Source: Selenomonadales bacterium (lineage in GTDB: Bacteria; Bacillota; Negativicutes; Sporomusales; UBA7701). Taken from it: a stretch of DNA of 64,000 nt. How positions within the stretch are numbered: position 1 is the first letter of the stretch; each line of letters begins with the position of its first letter. The translations under genes and the position numbers were made by a program. Below the pieces are notes generated by a model, which was not told where the DNA came from, did no database searches, and was given only the letters and a program-made list of their open reading frames with translations. The DNA lies in NCBI GenBank assembly GCA_029975165.1, contig JARKPR010000049.1, positions 1-64,000 of the forward strand, written 5' to 3'. Positions 1 to 8,730 of this stretch are shown piece after piece.

Positions 1-129
1 GAATGCCGCGTGATGGCCTTTCGACCTCCTCACTCCCAGCATGTACAGTAGGATAAAGAGCGGAATGGCGGCGATGAGCGCCGATAGCCCGATACTCCCC
101 AGCGGATCGTAGATTTGCGTCCACTTCAT
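1..129 (-). CDS. lctP: L-lactate permease, N-terminal part (runs off window)
   Basis: The 43 codons visible begin MKWTQIYDPLGSIGLSALIA, the characteristic opening of LctP/LldP-family permeases, which are large polytopic membrane proteins that import lactate or glycolate with protons. The start is supported by an AAGGAGGGG ribosome-binding site just upstream. A hydrophobic first membrane segment (about residues 14-32) is visible. The rest of the gene lies left of the window. It is followed upstream by a two-component system and a chemoreceptor with organic-acid-type sensor domains, which suggests, by inference, regulation by a carboxylic acid. Confidence 0.85.
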   Translation of the reverse strand, partial: MKWTQIYDPLGSIGLSALIAAIPLFILLYMLGVRRSKGHHAAF

Positions 130-311
130 CTGTTACACCCCTCCTTGAAAATTCTCACCCGGAAAAAAGTCCGCGGAATTTTTACACGCATCCCCCCTTT
201 CTTCGCTATGGTCGGGGTAGACGACGAGGGCAACAGGACCTGACTATACTATTTCACTACTCTAATTGTCCTGGGAAACCTAGTTTCTGTAAATCAGGCA
301 TAACCAGTAAA

Positions 312-359
312 AAATCGTAAGAATAATCTTACGGTGATGTAAGAAAATTCTTACGATTT
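312..359. promoter_or_regulatory. Tandem palindromic operator between lctP and the response regulator
   Basis: Positions 312-332 and 339-359 are 21-base arms that match as an inverted repeat at 19 of 21 positions around a 6-base centre. Each arm is itself palindromic: CGTAAGA-ATAA-TCTTACG at 316-333 and GTAAGAA-AA-TTCTTAC at 339-354. This gives two adjacent operator-like sites with the shared half-site GTAAGA. The location between two divergent genes suggests a regulator site, most simply for the NarL-type response regulator next door (inference). The 130-443 stretch holds no gene. Confidence 0.55.
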
Positions 360-443
360 GTGAAAAAATTCGCGAAATTTACTGCTAAGCAAAAACGTGA
401 TATATTTTGGGAAGGAGAAGGGTGCCGCGCGAGGTGGGAAGCA

Positions 444-1100
444 ATGGAAAAAATTCGCATCACCGTAGCCGACGACCATGCAGTTTTGCGCTCCGGCCTT
501 AAAGCCATGCTCAATTATCACCCGCAGTTCGAGGTGATCGCCGAGGCCGCCAATGGCTTGGAAACGCTGGCGAGCCTTGAGCAGTGCTGCCCCGACGTCC
601 TCATTCTCGATCTGGCGATGCCGGGAATGAGCGGCGTGGAATGTATCAAGGAGATCCGCCATCGCCGGATTCCCTGCCGGATACTCGTCCTCACGATGTA
701 CGACGAGGAAGAATACGTAAAGGAAGTGCTGCGGGCCGGCGCCGACGGCTATGTCCTGAAGAAGTCGGCCGACACTGACCTTATCGAAGGCATCATCAAG
801 GTCCACGCCGGCAAGAAATACCTGAACGACATGCTGTCGGAGAGCCTCCTCGACAATTTGCTGCGGTCCCCGGCCACGGCCGACAGCCAGTGCAACCCCT
901 ACAACATCCTGAGCGCCCGCGAGCGCGAGGTGCTGCGGTTCCTCGCCCAGGGCTACACCAATAGCGAGATCGGCAAGCGGCTTTCCCTCAGCGGCAAAAC
1001 CATCGACACCTACCGGTCGCGGATAATGCAAAAACTCAACCTGCACCGCAAATCCGAGCTTGTCAACTTTGCCATCCAGCACAAGCTTGTGCAGCTTTAG
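444..1100 (+). CDS. NarL/FixJ-family response regulator
   Basis: A 218-residue DNA-binding response regulator. The N-terminal receiver domain (residues 1-120) has the acidic pair at 10-11, the phospho-acceptor D56 in ILDLAMPGMSG and the conserved Lys of YVLKKS. The C-terminal LuxR-type helix-turn-helix begins at LSAREREVLRFLAQGYTNSE (about 154-173) and ends with the KTIDTYRSRIMQKL recognition region. The ATG at 444 is chosen because the MEKIRITVADDH start matches the family; an in-frame TTG start at 360 would add 28 unlikely residues. It converges on the sensor kinase, sharing the four stop-codon bases TTAG. The two are very likely cognate despite opposite strands. Confidence 0.9.
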   Translation: MEKIRITVADDHAVLRSGLKAMLNYHPQFEVIAEAANGLETLASLEQCCPDVLILDLAMPGMSGVECIKEIRHRRIPCRILVLTMYDEEEYVKEVLRAGADGYVLKKSADTDLIEGIIKVHAGKKYLNDMLSESLLDNLLRSPATADSQCNPYNILSAREREVLRFLAQGYTNSEIGKRLSLSGKTIDTYRSRIMQKLNLHRKSELVNFAIQHKLVQL

Positions 1101-2239
1101 CCTCTTTTCTCCTGCTTGGGCCGCCGCCGGCCGGATCCACTCCGGCTGCCGGCCTCTTCTTTTTTTTTCGGCCAGGGTATTTCCACCGTCACCGCCGTGC
1201 CCGTGCCCTTGGTCGAACGGATCTTGAACTCGCCGGCCAGCAGGGAGATGCGTTCGCGCATGCCGTGGATACCGAGGGAGTTGGTGGCCGCCAGGTAGCT
1301 CAAAGCCTCGGTGTTGAAGCCGATGCCGTTGTCGGCGACGGTGAGCTTGATCTTGCCGCGGCCGCTTTGCAGCGCCACCCGGATGTGGGTGGCCTTGGCG
1401 TGTTTGACGATGTTGGTCAGCGTCTCTTGGAGAATGCGGTAAAGAGTTATCTCGACCTCCGGCTTGAAGCGCACCTGTGACAGGCTGGCGAAATCGGCGT
1501 CGATCTTGATGCCGTACTGGCGGGAATAATTCTCCACATATCTTTCCGCCGCCGCCACCAGCCCGAGGTCGTCCAGCAGTACCGGCCGCAGCTCCAGGGC
1601 CAGGCAGTGGACGTCGTCAAGCGTTTTCGCCACCAGATTGCGCATCACGACGATCTTCTCCTTTTTGGCCGGGTCGTCCATCTGCTCGGCCAGCATCCAC
1701 AACCCGACAATTATCGAGGTGAGGGACTGGCTGGTTTCGTCGTGGAGCTCACGGGAGATTTTCCGCCGCTCCTCCTCCTGGACCTCGATCATCTTGTTGA
1801 GCAGGGTCGATTGCAATTTCCGTTTTTCCTGCAGGGCGTGCATCAGTTTTTCTTTGCGCAGGTTGGATTCCAGGGCCGCCTGCACGAAGTGGGCCGCCAG
1901 CCTGGCGTACGGGGCCGCCCGGTCGGGTTCGCCGGTGACGCCGAAGCCGCCCACGCAGTAGCCCTCGATGAGGACCGGCACGTTGAACCCCTTGCGGACG
2001 CCGCGGTACCGCTTTTCGTCCTCGTCGGTGACGGCGAACTCCTGGATCTTGCCCGATTTGAGCATGAGCACGGAGCACTCGTGCAGCGAGGAAATCCGCT
2101 CGCGGATATAGGCTGCTATGATTACGCCGTGATTGTCCCAGATGATAACGTTCTGGTTCAGCTCGGCGGCGATGATGTCCACAAGGGATTGCGCGAATTT
2201 GGCGTCGAGCTTGAAGTACTTTTTTACTTTATAAGCCAT
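1097..2239 (-). CDS. Cytoplasmic sensor histidine kinase with diacid-recognition domain (HisKA_3)
   Basis: A 380-residue kinase with no membrane segment. Residues about 12-125 resemble the putative sugar-diacid recognition domain of CdaR-type regulators. The HisKA_3 dimerisation domain follows, with phospho-acceptor H166 in KISRELHDETSQSL. The C-terminal HATPase domain has the N box ETLTNIVKHA and the G boxes DNGIGF and GIHGMRERI. This class of kinase pairs with NarL-type regulators, and one lies tail-to-tail with it. The sensor is shared with the divergent chemoreceptor-like gene, so both probably bind the same kind of small organic acid (inference). Confidence 0.85.
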   Translation of the reverse strand: MAYKVKKYFKLDAKFAQSLVDIIAAELNQNVIIWDNHGVIIAAYIRERISSLHECSVLMLKSGKIQEFAVTDEDEKRYRGVRKGFNVPVLIEGYCVGGFGVTGEPDRAAPYARLAAHFVQAALESNLRKEKLMHALQEKRKLQSTLLNKMIEVQEEERRKISRELHDETSQSLTSIIVGLWMLAEQMDDPAKKEKIVVMRNLVAKTLDDVHCLALELRPVLLDDLGLVAAAERYVENYSRQYGIKIDADFASLSQVRFKPEVEITLYRILQETLTNIVKHAKATHIRVALQSGRGKIKLTVADNGIGFNTEALSYLAATNSLGIHGMRERISLLAGEFKIRSTKGTGTAVTVEIPWPKKKEEAGSRSGSGRRRPKQEKRG

Positions 2240-2472
2240 ACAGCCTCCTTGTCGCGTCTTCTTCTTCTATCACTATCCGATAAATACGCGCCGCTGTCAA
2301 TATCGCGATTATTTTCACTCATTGTAGTGCAAAACCTTACATCGTCTTACAGTATATACCTTATTTACAAAAAAACTTTTCCGGGTAAAAATGGAAATAG
2401 GACCAACAATTACCTCTTTTTTATTTTGATGGGACTTTGGCTGTCACCGCATCTGAAAAGGGGGAAAGAAAG

Positions 2473-3327
2473 GTGCTCCTGACCGAAGAGATTGCCGAAA
2501 AGATAATCGCTTTCATCTACGAGCGTACTGCGCTGACGACGATCGTCTGCGATACGACCGGCACGATCATTGCCGCCAAGGACAGGGCGAGAATCGGCGT
2601 GACCCATAATGGCTCGCGGCGGATAATTAACGAAAAGCTGCCGGAGATCGTCATCACGGCGGAGGACGCCGACCGCTCGGGCGGGACGATGAGGGCCGGC
2701 GTCAATCTGCCGATCTATTTCGGCGCCGAACTGATCGGCACGTTCGGAATAACCGGCGATCCTCACGTGGTGGGACCGGTGGCGAGAATCGCCGCCGGCC
2801 TGGTAGCCAACACGCTGAAGGAACATATAACGCGGACCAAAACCGTCAGCCAGGCCGAGCGCATCAACGATTCGGTCGCCAGCCTGGCGGCCACCGTGGA
2901 GCAAATGAATGCCGCCCAGGAGGAGCTTTCGGCGACCATGCAGGAAGTGGCGCGACTGTCCGAGCGGGCGGCGGTCGATGTCGGCAATACTCATCTGATA
3001 ATCGAGACCATCCGCCAGATCGCGTCACAAACCAACCTGCTGGGGCTGAATGCGGCCATCGAGGCGGCCCGCGCCGGCGAAAACGGCCGCGGGTTCGCCG
3101 TCGTCGCCGAGGAGGTCAGAAAGCTTTCCGAGCAGAGCAACGCTTCCGCCAAAAACATTGACGGCATGCTGCGGCAGCTCAAAGCGTCGATGGAGAAAGT
3201 GATCGGCAACATGCAGGCTACCGCCGCCCACACCCGGGAACAGGCCAATGCGACACAGTCGATCAGCCTGATGATCGGCGAACTGCAGCTTGTGGCCGAA
3301 GAGATGGTCACGCTGGCGCAGTCTTGA
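2473..3327 (+). CDS. Soluble methyl-accepting chemotaxis-type signalling protein with diacid sensor
   Basis: About 284 residues without membrane segments. The N-terminal ~115 residues repeat the CdaR-like sensor seen in the neighbouring kinase (for example [11 protein letters not shown] here and CVGGFGVTGEP there). The C-terminal half is a short MCP signalling hairpin, with the conserved tip [18 protein letters not shown] followed by [15 protein letters not shown], which contacts CheA/CheW. The GTG at 2473 is preferred because AAGGGGGAAAG lies just upstream; a TTG at 2437 is an in-frame alternative. The 2240-2472 gap shared with the divergent kinase contains CTTACATCGTCTTAC-like half-sites related to the operator at 312-359. 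Confidence 0.85.
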   Translation: MLLTEEIAEKIIAFIYERTALTTIVCDTTGTIIAAKDRARIGVTHNGSRRIINEKLPEIVITAEDADRSGGTMRAGVNLPIYFGAELIGTFGITGDPHVVGPVARIAAGLVANTLKEHITRTKTVSQAERINDSVASLAATVEQMNAAQEELSATMQEVARLSERAAVDVGNTHLIIETIRQIASQTNLLGLNAAIEAARAGENGRGFAVVAEEVRKLSEQSNASAKNIDGMLRQLKASMEKVIGNMQATAAHTREQANATQSISLMIGELQLVAEEMVTLAQS

Positions 3328-3380
3328 CCGGCCGCGCTGACCGCACCCGCTCTGTAAGAGCAAATGTACGAAAATGTACG

Positions 3381-3418
3381 AAAAAGACAGAGACGCCTGG
3401 CGGCGTCTCTGTCTTTTT
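3381..3418. terminator. Bidirectional rho-independent terminator
   Basis: AAAAAGACAGAGACGCC, a 3-base loop, then the complementary arm ending in TTTTT. It serves the chemoreceptor gene on the left and the dehydrogenase operon converging from the right. A 10-base direct repeat (aaatgtacga) precedes it. Confidence 0.9.
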
Positions 3419-3431
3419 CCGGCATATCGGC

Positions 3432-4469
3432 CTATTCATTGGGCAGGATTACCACCTTGGCGGCGTCTTTTCCCTCGGCGGCGGCGAAAGCCTGCCGCCA
3501 GTCGTCGATCGGAAAGACATGACGGATCAAGGGCCGGAAACGTTCCTGGTCCCTGGTGGTGAAGCGGACGACGTCGTCCCAGTCCAGCCTGGTATGGCCG
3601 ATGCTGCCGGTGACGACGATTTCCTTGTAGGCGATCCGCATGAAGTCCACGGTCACCTGGGCGCTCTGCGTGCCGATCTGGACGTAGCGGCCGCCGCAGC
3701 GGCAGAGGTTGAGGCCGTAGGTGATGCCGCCCCCCGTGCCGGAACATTCCAGCACCACGTCGGGACCGAGGCCGCCGGTGGCGGCCATGAGCTCTTTAAG
3801 GCCGGGATCGGCGTCGTCGCCGCCGATGATGGTGATGTCGGCGCCCATTTCCCTGGCGATGGCCAGCCGGGGGCCGTCGGCCGGCAGGCCGGATACGGCG
3901 ACGGCGGCGCCTTCGGCTTTGGCCAGGAAGGCGGCGGCCAGGCCGATGGGGCCGGGGCCGACGACGAGGACGGTGTGGGCCGGCTTGATGGCGACCGGCT
4001 TTAAGGCGTGGATGACGACGGCGAACATTTCGGTCACCACCGCGGCCGTCAGGTCGGCGCCATCCGGCAGCCGGTGAACCTGGTCGCGGCGCACCTTGAT
4101 GAACTGGGCGAACGCGCCGTCATGCTGGAAGCCGATACGGGTCTTTTCGCGGCAGAGGTTCTCCCGGCCGCTCAGACACATGGGGCAGCGGCCGCACTGG
4201 CCGAAGATGGTCCGCGACGTTACCGGGGTGCCGACCGGCAGGTCGTCGACCCCGGCGCCGACGGCGGCGATGCGCCCGGTCAGCTCGTGGCCCATGACGA
4301 CCGGCGTCATGTACGGTCTGTACTGCCCGTGGTAGATCTTCATGTCGGTGCCGCAGATGCCCGCCGCGTGGACCTTGATGACCACTTCCCCCGGACCGGG
4401 GACAGGATCGGGAATCTGGCGAAGCTCCGCGTCATACGGGTCGTAGCTCAGTTTCACGAGTGCTTTCAT
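3432..4469 (-). CDS. Zinc-dependent medium-chain alcohol/polyol dehydrogenase
   Basis: A 345-residue MDR-superfamily enzyme of the threonine/sorbitol/butanediol dehydrogenase type. The catalytic zinc region is GICGTDMKIYHG with GHE. The structural zinc loop is CGRCPMCLSGRENLC. The NAD(P)-binding Rossmann motif is VLVVGPGPIGLAAA. The start has an AAAGGGAGG ribosome-binding site. It is the last gene of the operon that carries a TctABC transporter and a 2-oxo acid dehydrogenase complex, so it probably oxidises or reduces an alcohol related to that pathway. The substrate cannot be read from sequence. Confidence 0.85.
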   Translation of the reverse strand: MKALVKLSYDPYDAELRQIPDPVPGPGEVVIKVHAAGICGTDMKIYHGQYRPYMTPVVMGHELTGRIAAVGAGVDDLPVGTPVTSRTIFGQCGRCPMCLSGRENLCREKTRIGFQHDGAFAQFIKVRRDQVHRLPDGADLTAAVVTEMFAVVIHALKPVAIKPAHTVLVVGPGPIGLAAAFLAKAEGAAVAVSGLPADGPRLAIAREMGADITIIGGDDADPGLKELMAATGGLGPDVVLECSGTGGGITYGLNLCRCGGRYVQIGTQSAQVTVDFMRIAYKEIVVTGSIGHTRLDWDDVVRFTTRDQERFRPLIRHVFPIDDWRQAFAAAEGKDAAKVVILPNE

Positions 4470-4505
4470 TGCTAAAGCCTCCCTTTCGCCGCCGCCGGCC
4501 GAAGG

Positions 4506-4590
4506 TCAGAGCATGGCTTGGCCGCCGTTGATGCCGATGGCCGCGCCGACGATATAGCCGTTGGCTTGTTGGCCTTCGTCAGCGGCGCGG
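4506..4590 (-). pseudogene. C-terminal relic of a short-chain dehydrogenase/reductase
   Basis: Downstream of the E3 stop codon and in the same frame, the minus strand encodes about 27 codons ending GYIVGAAIGINGGQAML and a stop. The (I/V)TG..I.(V/I).GG pattern is the extreme C-terminus of short-chain dehydrogenases, as in diacetyl reductases or acetoacetyl-CoA reductases. No catalytic Ser-Tyr-Lys or start codon remains. It looks like the tail of a deleted gene that once stood between the E3 and alcohol dehydrogenase genes. Too short for most gene callers. Confidence 0.6.
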
Positions 4591-4604
4591 CACGGCGGCC
4601 CGGA

Positions 4605-5999
4605 TCAACAGTGGAGCTGCCTGCCCAGGGCGAGCAGGGCCGCTTCTTTTATTGCCTCGGCCACGGTCGGGTGGGCGTGGATGGTATCCACGACATCCTC
4701 CAGTCTGGCCTCGGTATTTATCGCCAGGGCGGCTTCGCCGGTCAGTTCGGTGGCATGGGGGCCGACGATGTGGATGCCGAGAATCTCGTGGTATTTCTTC
4801 TCGGCCACCACTTTTACGAAGCCGCCCGCCTCGCCGTCGATGAGGGCCTTGCCGTTGCCCTGGAGGGGGAATTTCGCCGCCAGGACGTCATAGCCCTGCT
4901 GCCGCGCTTCGGCCTCGGTCAGCCCGACGGAGCCGATCTCGGGGATGGTGAAAATGGCTTTGGGCACGGCGCGATAGTTGACTTCCCGCCGTTTGCCCAT
5001 CGCTCCCTCGGCGGCGGTCAGCGCTTCTTCGTAGGCGGCGTGGGCGAACAGCTGCTCGCCGGTAATGTCGCCGATGGCGTAGATGCCGGCGACCGAGGTC
5101 TCCATGAATTTGTTGACCTTAACCCAGCCCTTGTTCGTCGCCACGCCGGCCGCCTCCAGGGCGAGGCCGCCGCTGTTGGGCTTTCTGCCGATGGCCACGA
5201 GGACGGTTTCGGCGGTAACTTCGCCAGCGACGCCGCCGGCGGTGTAGCTGACCTTTTTTTTGCCGGCCGCGCCGCCGATGGTCTCGACCCGGCAAGCGAG
5301 GCGCAGGTCGATGCCCTGGTCCTGCATGGCCTTCGCCAGATACGCCTGGCAGTCGGCGTCGACGCCGGCGACGAGGTGGGGCAGCATCTCGATGACGGTT
5401 ACGTTGGCGCCGAGGGCGCTAAAAATGGTGGCGAATTCGCAGCCGATGACCCCGCCGCCGATGACGGCCAGCGAGGCCGGTATTTTCGCGAGGCTCAGCG
5501 CCTGCGTGCTGTCGATCACGTTGGCGCCGTCGATGCCGGCGATCTTCGGCACGGCGTTGGCCGAGCCGGCGGCGATGATGATCTTTTGGGCGCTGACCTG
5601 CTTGTCGCCGCCTGCGCCGCCGATGCGGAGCGTATTCTTGTCCACGAAGGCGGCCTTTCCCGCCATGACGGCAACATTGCTTTTTTTCAGGAGATGGGCA
5701 ACGCCCTGGACAAGCTGGCGGACGACGCCGTTTTTATAGGCCATCAGCTTCGCCGCATCGACGGCCGTTTTTTCAGCGACGACCCCGAAGGCCGCGGCGC
5801 CTCTTATTTCTTTCAGCAGATGGGCGGCTTTGTACAGCGTCTTGGTGGGTATGCAGCCGACGTTCAGGCAGGTCCCGCCCAATTCTTTCTCCTCGACCAG
5901 ACAAACCTTGGCCCCCAGCTGCGCAGCCCTGAGGGCGGCGACATAACCGCCGGGACCGCCGCCTATCACCGCGATGTCGTATGTTTCGGCCTTTGCCAC
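4605..5999 (-). CDS. lpdA: Dihydrolipoyl dehydrogenase (E3)
   Basis: A 464-residue flavoprotein that reoxidises the E2 lipoyl group with NAD+. FAD-binding GGGPGGYVAA is at the N-terminus. The redox disulfide is GGTCLNVGCIPTK (C44/C49). The NAD domain is VIGGGVIGCEFA. The catalytic His-Glu is in HAHPTVAE near the C-terminus. The GTG at 5999 is chosen because AGGAGAAGGAG precedes it and the protein then has the usual length; upstream in-frame starts would add unrelated residues. It belongs to the E1-E2-E3 operon, separated from the ABM-type gene by about 170 bases containing a strong hairpin. Confidence 0.93.
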   Translation of the reverse strand: MAKAETYDIAVIGGGPGGYVAALRAAQLGAKVCLVEEKELGGTCLNVGCIPTKTLYKAAHLLKEIRGAAAFGVVAEKTAVDAAKLMAYKNGVVRQLVQGVAHLLKKSNVAVMAGKAAFVDKNTLRIGGAGGDKQVSAQKIIIAAGSANAVPKIAGIDGANVIDSTQALSLAKIPASLAVIGGGVIGCEFATIFSALGANVTVIEMLPHLVAGVDADCQAYLAKAMQDQGIDLRLACRVETIGGAAGKKKVSYTAGGVAGEVTAETVLVAIGRKPNSGGLALEAAGVATNKGWVKVNKFMETSVAGIYAIGDITGEQLFAHAAYEEALTAAEGAMGKRREVNYRAVPKAIFTIPEIGSVGLTEAEARQQGYDVLAAKFPLQGNGKALIDGEAGGFVKVVAEKKYHEILGIHIVGPHATELTGEAALAINTEARLEDVVDTIHAHPTVAEAIKEAALLALGRQLHC

Positions 6000-6045
6000 G
6001 TCAGCACTCTCCTTCTCCTGGGTCATGTTCCGAAAAAAGGCGATG

Positions 6046-6077
6046 GCGGCCCAGCCGCATATTGACGGCTGGGCCGC
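6046..6077. repeat. GC-rich perfect hairpin between ABM-type gene and lpdA
   Basis: GCGGCCCAGCCG and its exact complement flank an 8-base loop (CATATTGA). There is no U-tract, so it is more likely an mRNA-processing or stability structure, or partial attenuator, than a terminator. A second run of GCCGGCGGC repeats follows it. Confidence 0.5.
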
Positions 6078-6169
6078 TGCCGGCGGCGCCATGCGGCGCA
6101 CTGCCGGCGGCGGCTTTGCCGTCTGGTGGAGGGGGCGAGGGAAACTGGAGCCGCCGGAGACCGAAACTC

Positions 6170-6463
6170 TTACACGTCGATCTCCTGGGCGTCATATCTT
6201 TTGATGATTCGTTCCGCTACCATCGGGGCGCTTTTTTCGCGCCACTTGATGAAATGGGCCTCGTTGCGATGGGCCTTCAGCGCTTCCGTGTCCCGCCAGG
6301 CCTCGACGAAGCAGAATTCGCAGGCATCGTAGGCGTCCTGGAAGAAGCGGTACGAAAGGCAGCCGCTTTCTTGCCGCGTAGCCGCCACGGCTTCCCTGGC
6401 GAGCAGTTTGATCTCGGCCTCGCAGCCCGGTTTAACGCGTAAACTTGAAACTACCACGATCAT
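6170..6463 (-). CDS. ABM-fold (antibiotic biosynthesis monooxygenase-like) protein
   Basis: A 97-residue protein with the ABM ferredoxin-like fold pattern: MIVVVSSLRVKPGCEAEIKL, then ESGCLSYRFFQDAYDACEFC, FVEAWRDTEALKAH and a terminal helix. Proteins of this family include quinol monooxygenases, heme-degrading enzymes and many of unknown role. It starts with an AAAGGAG ribosome-binding site and lies between E2 and E3 in an operon for 2-oxo acid oxidation. A detoxifying or accessory role in that pathway is only inference. Confidence 0.75.
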   Translation of the reverse strand: MIVVVSSLRVKPGCEAEIKLLAREAVAATRQESGCLSYRFFQDAYDACEFCFVEAWRDTEALKAHRNEAHFIKWREKSAPMVAERIIKRYDAQEIDV

Positions 6464-6487
6464 TTTGCAGCGCTCCTTTCGCCGGTC

Positions 6488-7711
6488 TCAGCCGAGCAGC
6501 GACAGCGGCCGTTCGAGCAGCTCCTTGAGGCTCTTGCGGAAAGCGGCCGCCGGCACCCCGTCGATGACCCGGTGGTCGTACGTCAGGGAGAAGTAGCACA
6601 GGTGCCGCTTGACGATGGCGTCGCCCGCAAACACGGGCCGTTCGTTGACCTTGCCGATGCCGAGGATGCCGACCTGGGGATAGGCGATGACCGGCGTCGA
6701 GAACTGGACGTCGAAGGGGCCGACGTTGGTGATGGTGAAGGTGCCGTCGCTCATGTCGGCGACGGTCAGCTTGTTGTCCTTGATCTTGCCGACGTACGCG
6801 GCGACGCCGGCGGCGATTTCCCGCACGCTCAAAGCGTCGGCGTTGCGGATGACCGGCACGAACAGCTGGTCGTTGTGGTTCATGGCCAGGCCGACGTTGA
6901 CGCTGCCGCGGACGACTATTTCGTCGCCGGCCAGGGTCGAGTTGAGCAGGTCGTGCTTGCGCAGGCAGACGGCGACCGCCTTGATGAAAAAGGCGTTGAG
7001 GGTGACGTTGACGTCGTAGACTTCCTGCCAGACGCCCTTGGCGCTCTTGTAGAGGTCGAGAAGGTCGGTGAGGTCGATCTCGGTCACGGATGTGACCGGG
7101 ATGGTATTTTCCTTGCTGAGCCGCAGTCTGTTGGTCGTTTCCCGCCGCATGACGGTGAGCGGGATGCGCCTGTCCGGCAGGGACGGAACGGCGGCAAGCC
7201 GCCCGCCCTTGACGGCGGCGCCCGCAGCCAGGAAGGCGAGCACATCTTTTTTGATTATCCGACCGTCCGGGCCGCTGCCGCCGCCGACGAGGGCCAGGTC
7301 GACGCCTTCGGCGGCGGCGATTCTTCTGGCCAAGGGCGACGCTTTGATCTTGCCGTCGAGGATGTCCGCCGGCCCGGCGGCGGGGATAACTACTTCCACC
7401 GTCTTGCCGTCGACGACGATGGCCGGATTGGGCTTGGCGACGTTGAACTTCGCCAGCTCCTCGGGCGTATCGCCGGCCAGGCTGATGATGGCCAGGGGTT
7501 TATTAACGGGGATGACATCTCCGGGGTTGGCCAATATCCTATGGAGGATGCCGTCGGCCTGGGCCTCCACGTCGCATGAGGCTTTCTCCGACGTGATCTC
7601 GACCACTATCTCGCCTTTTTGGACCTTGTCGCCTTCGTTTTTCAGCCACTTGACAACCATTCCGTCCTGCATCGCCGGCGCTACCCGGGGCATGAGCAAT
7701 TCAGCAGGCAC
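6488..7711 (-). CDS. Dihydrolipoamide acyltransferase (E2) of a 2-oxo acid/acetoin dehydrogenase complex
   Basis: A 407-residue E2. One lipoyl domain (residues 1-75) carries the attachment lysine K43 in ITSEKASCDVEA. A linker follows, then a peripheral-subunit-binding domain (about 125-163, ASPLARRIAAAEGVDL...GPDGRIIKKDV). The catalytic domain ends with DHRVIDG, H380 and D384 being the active-site pair. The complex transfers the acyl group from E1 to CoA. The order E1alpha-E1beta-E2-(ABM)-E3 fits the acetoin or branched-chain 2-oxo acid class rather than the pyruvate class; the substrate is unproven. Confidence 0.9.
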   Translation of the reverse strand: MPAELLMPRVAPAMQDGMVVKWLKNEGDKVQKGEIVVEITSEKASCDVEAQADGILHRILANPGDVIPVNKPLAIISLAGDTPEELAKFNVAKPNPAIVVDGKTVEVVIPAAGPADILDGKIKASPLARRIAAAEGVDLALVGGGSGPDGRIIKKDVLAFLAAGAAVKGGRLAAVPSLPDRRIPLTVMRRETTNRLRLSKENTIPVTSVTEIDLTDLLDLYKSAKGVWQEVYDVNVTLNAFFIKAVAVCLRKHDLLNSTLAGDEIVVRGSVNVGLAMNHNDQLFVPVIRNADALSVREIAAGVAAYVGKIKDNKLTVADMSDGTFTITNVGPFDVQFSTPVIAYPQVGILGIGKVNERPVFAGDAIVKRHLCYFSLTYDHRVIDGVPAAAFRKSLKELLERPLSLLG

Positions 7712-7725
7712 TATACGTCACCTCC

Positions 7726-8703
7726 TCACCGCGTGACCAGTTGTTTGACTTTGTCGACGATTTTCTGCGTGTTCGGCAGGTATGCCTGCTCCAGGGTGTA
7801 GCTGTATGGCACGGGAGTTTCGAGGGCGCCGACGCGGCCGATGGGGGCGTCGAGGTAATCGAAGGCCGCTTCTTGCAGCACCGCGGCGATTTCGCCCCCG
7901 GCGCCGCCGGTGACAGGCGCTTCGTGCACAATGACCGCCTTTTCCGTCTTGCGCACCGATTCGGCCAGGGTCTCCACATCCAGCGGCCGCAGGGTCCGGA
8001 CGTCGACGACTTCGGCGTCTATGCCCTCCTTGGCGAGGATATCGGCCGCTTCGAGGGACTTTTTCACCATGTAGGAATAGGAGATTATCGAGATGTCCTT
8101 GCCTTCCCTGACGACCTTCGCCTTGCCGATAGGCACGGTGTATTCGCCTTCCGGCACCTCGCCCTTCTCGTTGTAGAGCAGCTTGTGCTCGATAAAGACG
8201 ACCGGGTTGTCGTCCCGCACGGCGCTCTTGAGCAGGCCTTTGGCGTCATGGGCGTTCGAGGGCAGGACGATCTTCAGGCCGGGAATGTTGAGAATCCACG
8301 ACTCGACGCACTGGGAATGATGCGGGCCCATGGTGGCCCCGCCGCCTTCGGGCATCCTGAGAACCAGGGGCAGCGGCAGCGCGCCGTCGTGGAGATAAAT
8401 CATCTTGGCGGCGTTGTTCACCAGCTGGTCCATGCCGATGGTCACGAAGTCGGCGAACATCAGCTCGGCGATCGGCCGGAAGCCCATCATGGCCGCGCCG
8501 ACGCTGCAGCCCACGATCGCCGATTCTGACAGCGGCGTGTCCATTATTTTCTCCGGGCCGAATTCCGCCAGCAGGCCCTCGGTCAGCTTGAAGCTGCCGC
8601 CGTACGGCCCCAGGCTTTCCCCGATGAGGAAGACCTTGTCGTCGCGCAGGAGTTCCTCGCGCATCGCTTCTCTGATCGCCTGCCGCACAGATAATATAGT
8701 CAT
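7726..8703 (-). CDS. 2-oxo acid/acetoin dehydrogenase E1 component, beta subunit
   Basis: A 325-residue transketolase-like E1beta. It opens MTILSVRQAIREAMREEL. Conserved segments include the TPP-site region ESLGPYGGSFKLTEGL, ELMFADFVTIGMDQLVNNAA, MPEGGGATMGPHHSQ and the C-terminal transketolase domain ending VIVHEAPVTGGAGGEIAA. The ATG at 8703 is favoured because AGAGGTG lies 6 bases upstream; a GTG at 8712 is possible. It works as alpha2beta2 with the adjacent E1alpha. Confidence 0.92.
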   Translation of the reverse strand: MTILSVRQAIREAMREELLRDDKVFLIGESLGPYGGSFKLTEGLLAEFGPEKIMDTPLSESAIVGCSVGAAMMGFRPIAELMFADFVTIGMDQLVNNAAKMIYLHDGALPLPLVLRMPEGGGATMGPHHSQCVESWILNIPGLKIVLPSNAHDAKGLLKSAVRDDNPVVFIEHKLLYNEKGEVPEGEYTVPIGKAKVVREGKDISIISYSYMVKKSLEAADILAKEGIDAEVVDVRTLRPLDVETLAESVRKTEKAVIVHEAPVTGGAGGEIAAVLQEAAFDYLDAPIGRVGALETPVPYSYTLEQAYLPNTQKIVDKVKQLVTR

Positions 8704-8730
8704 TGTTTTCACCTCTATCTCAATTTAGGC

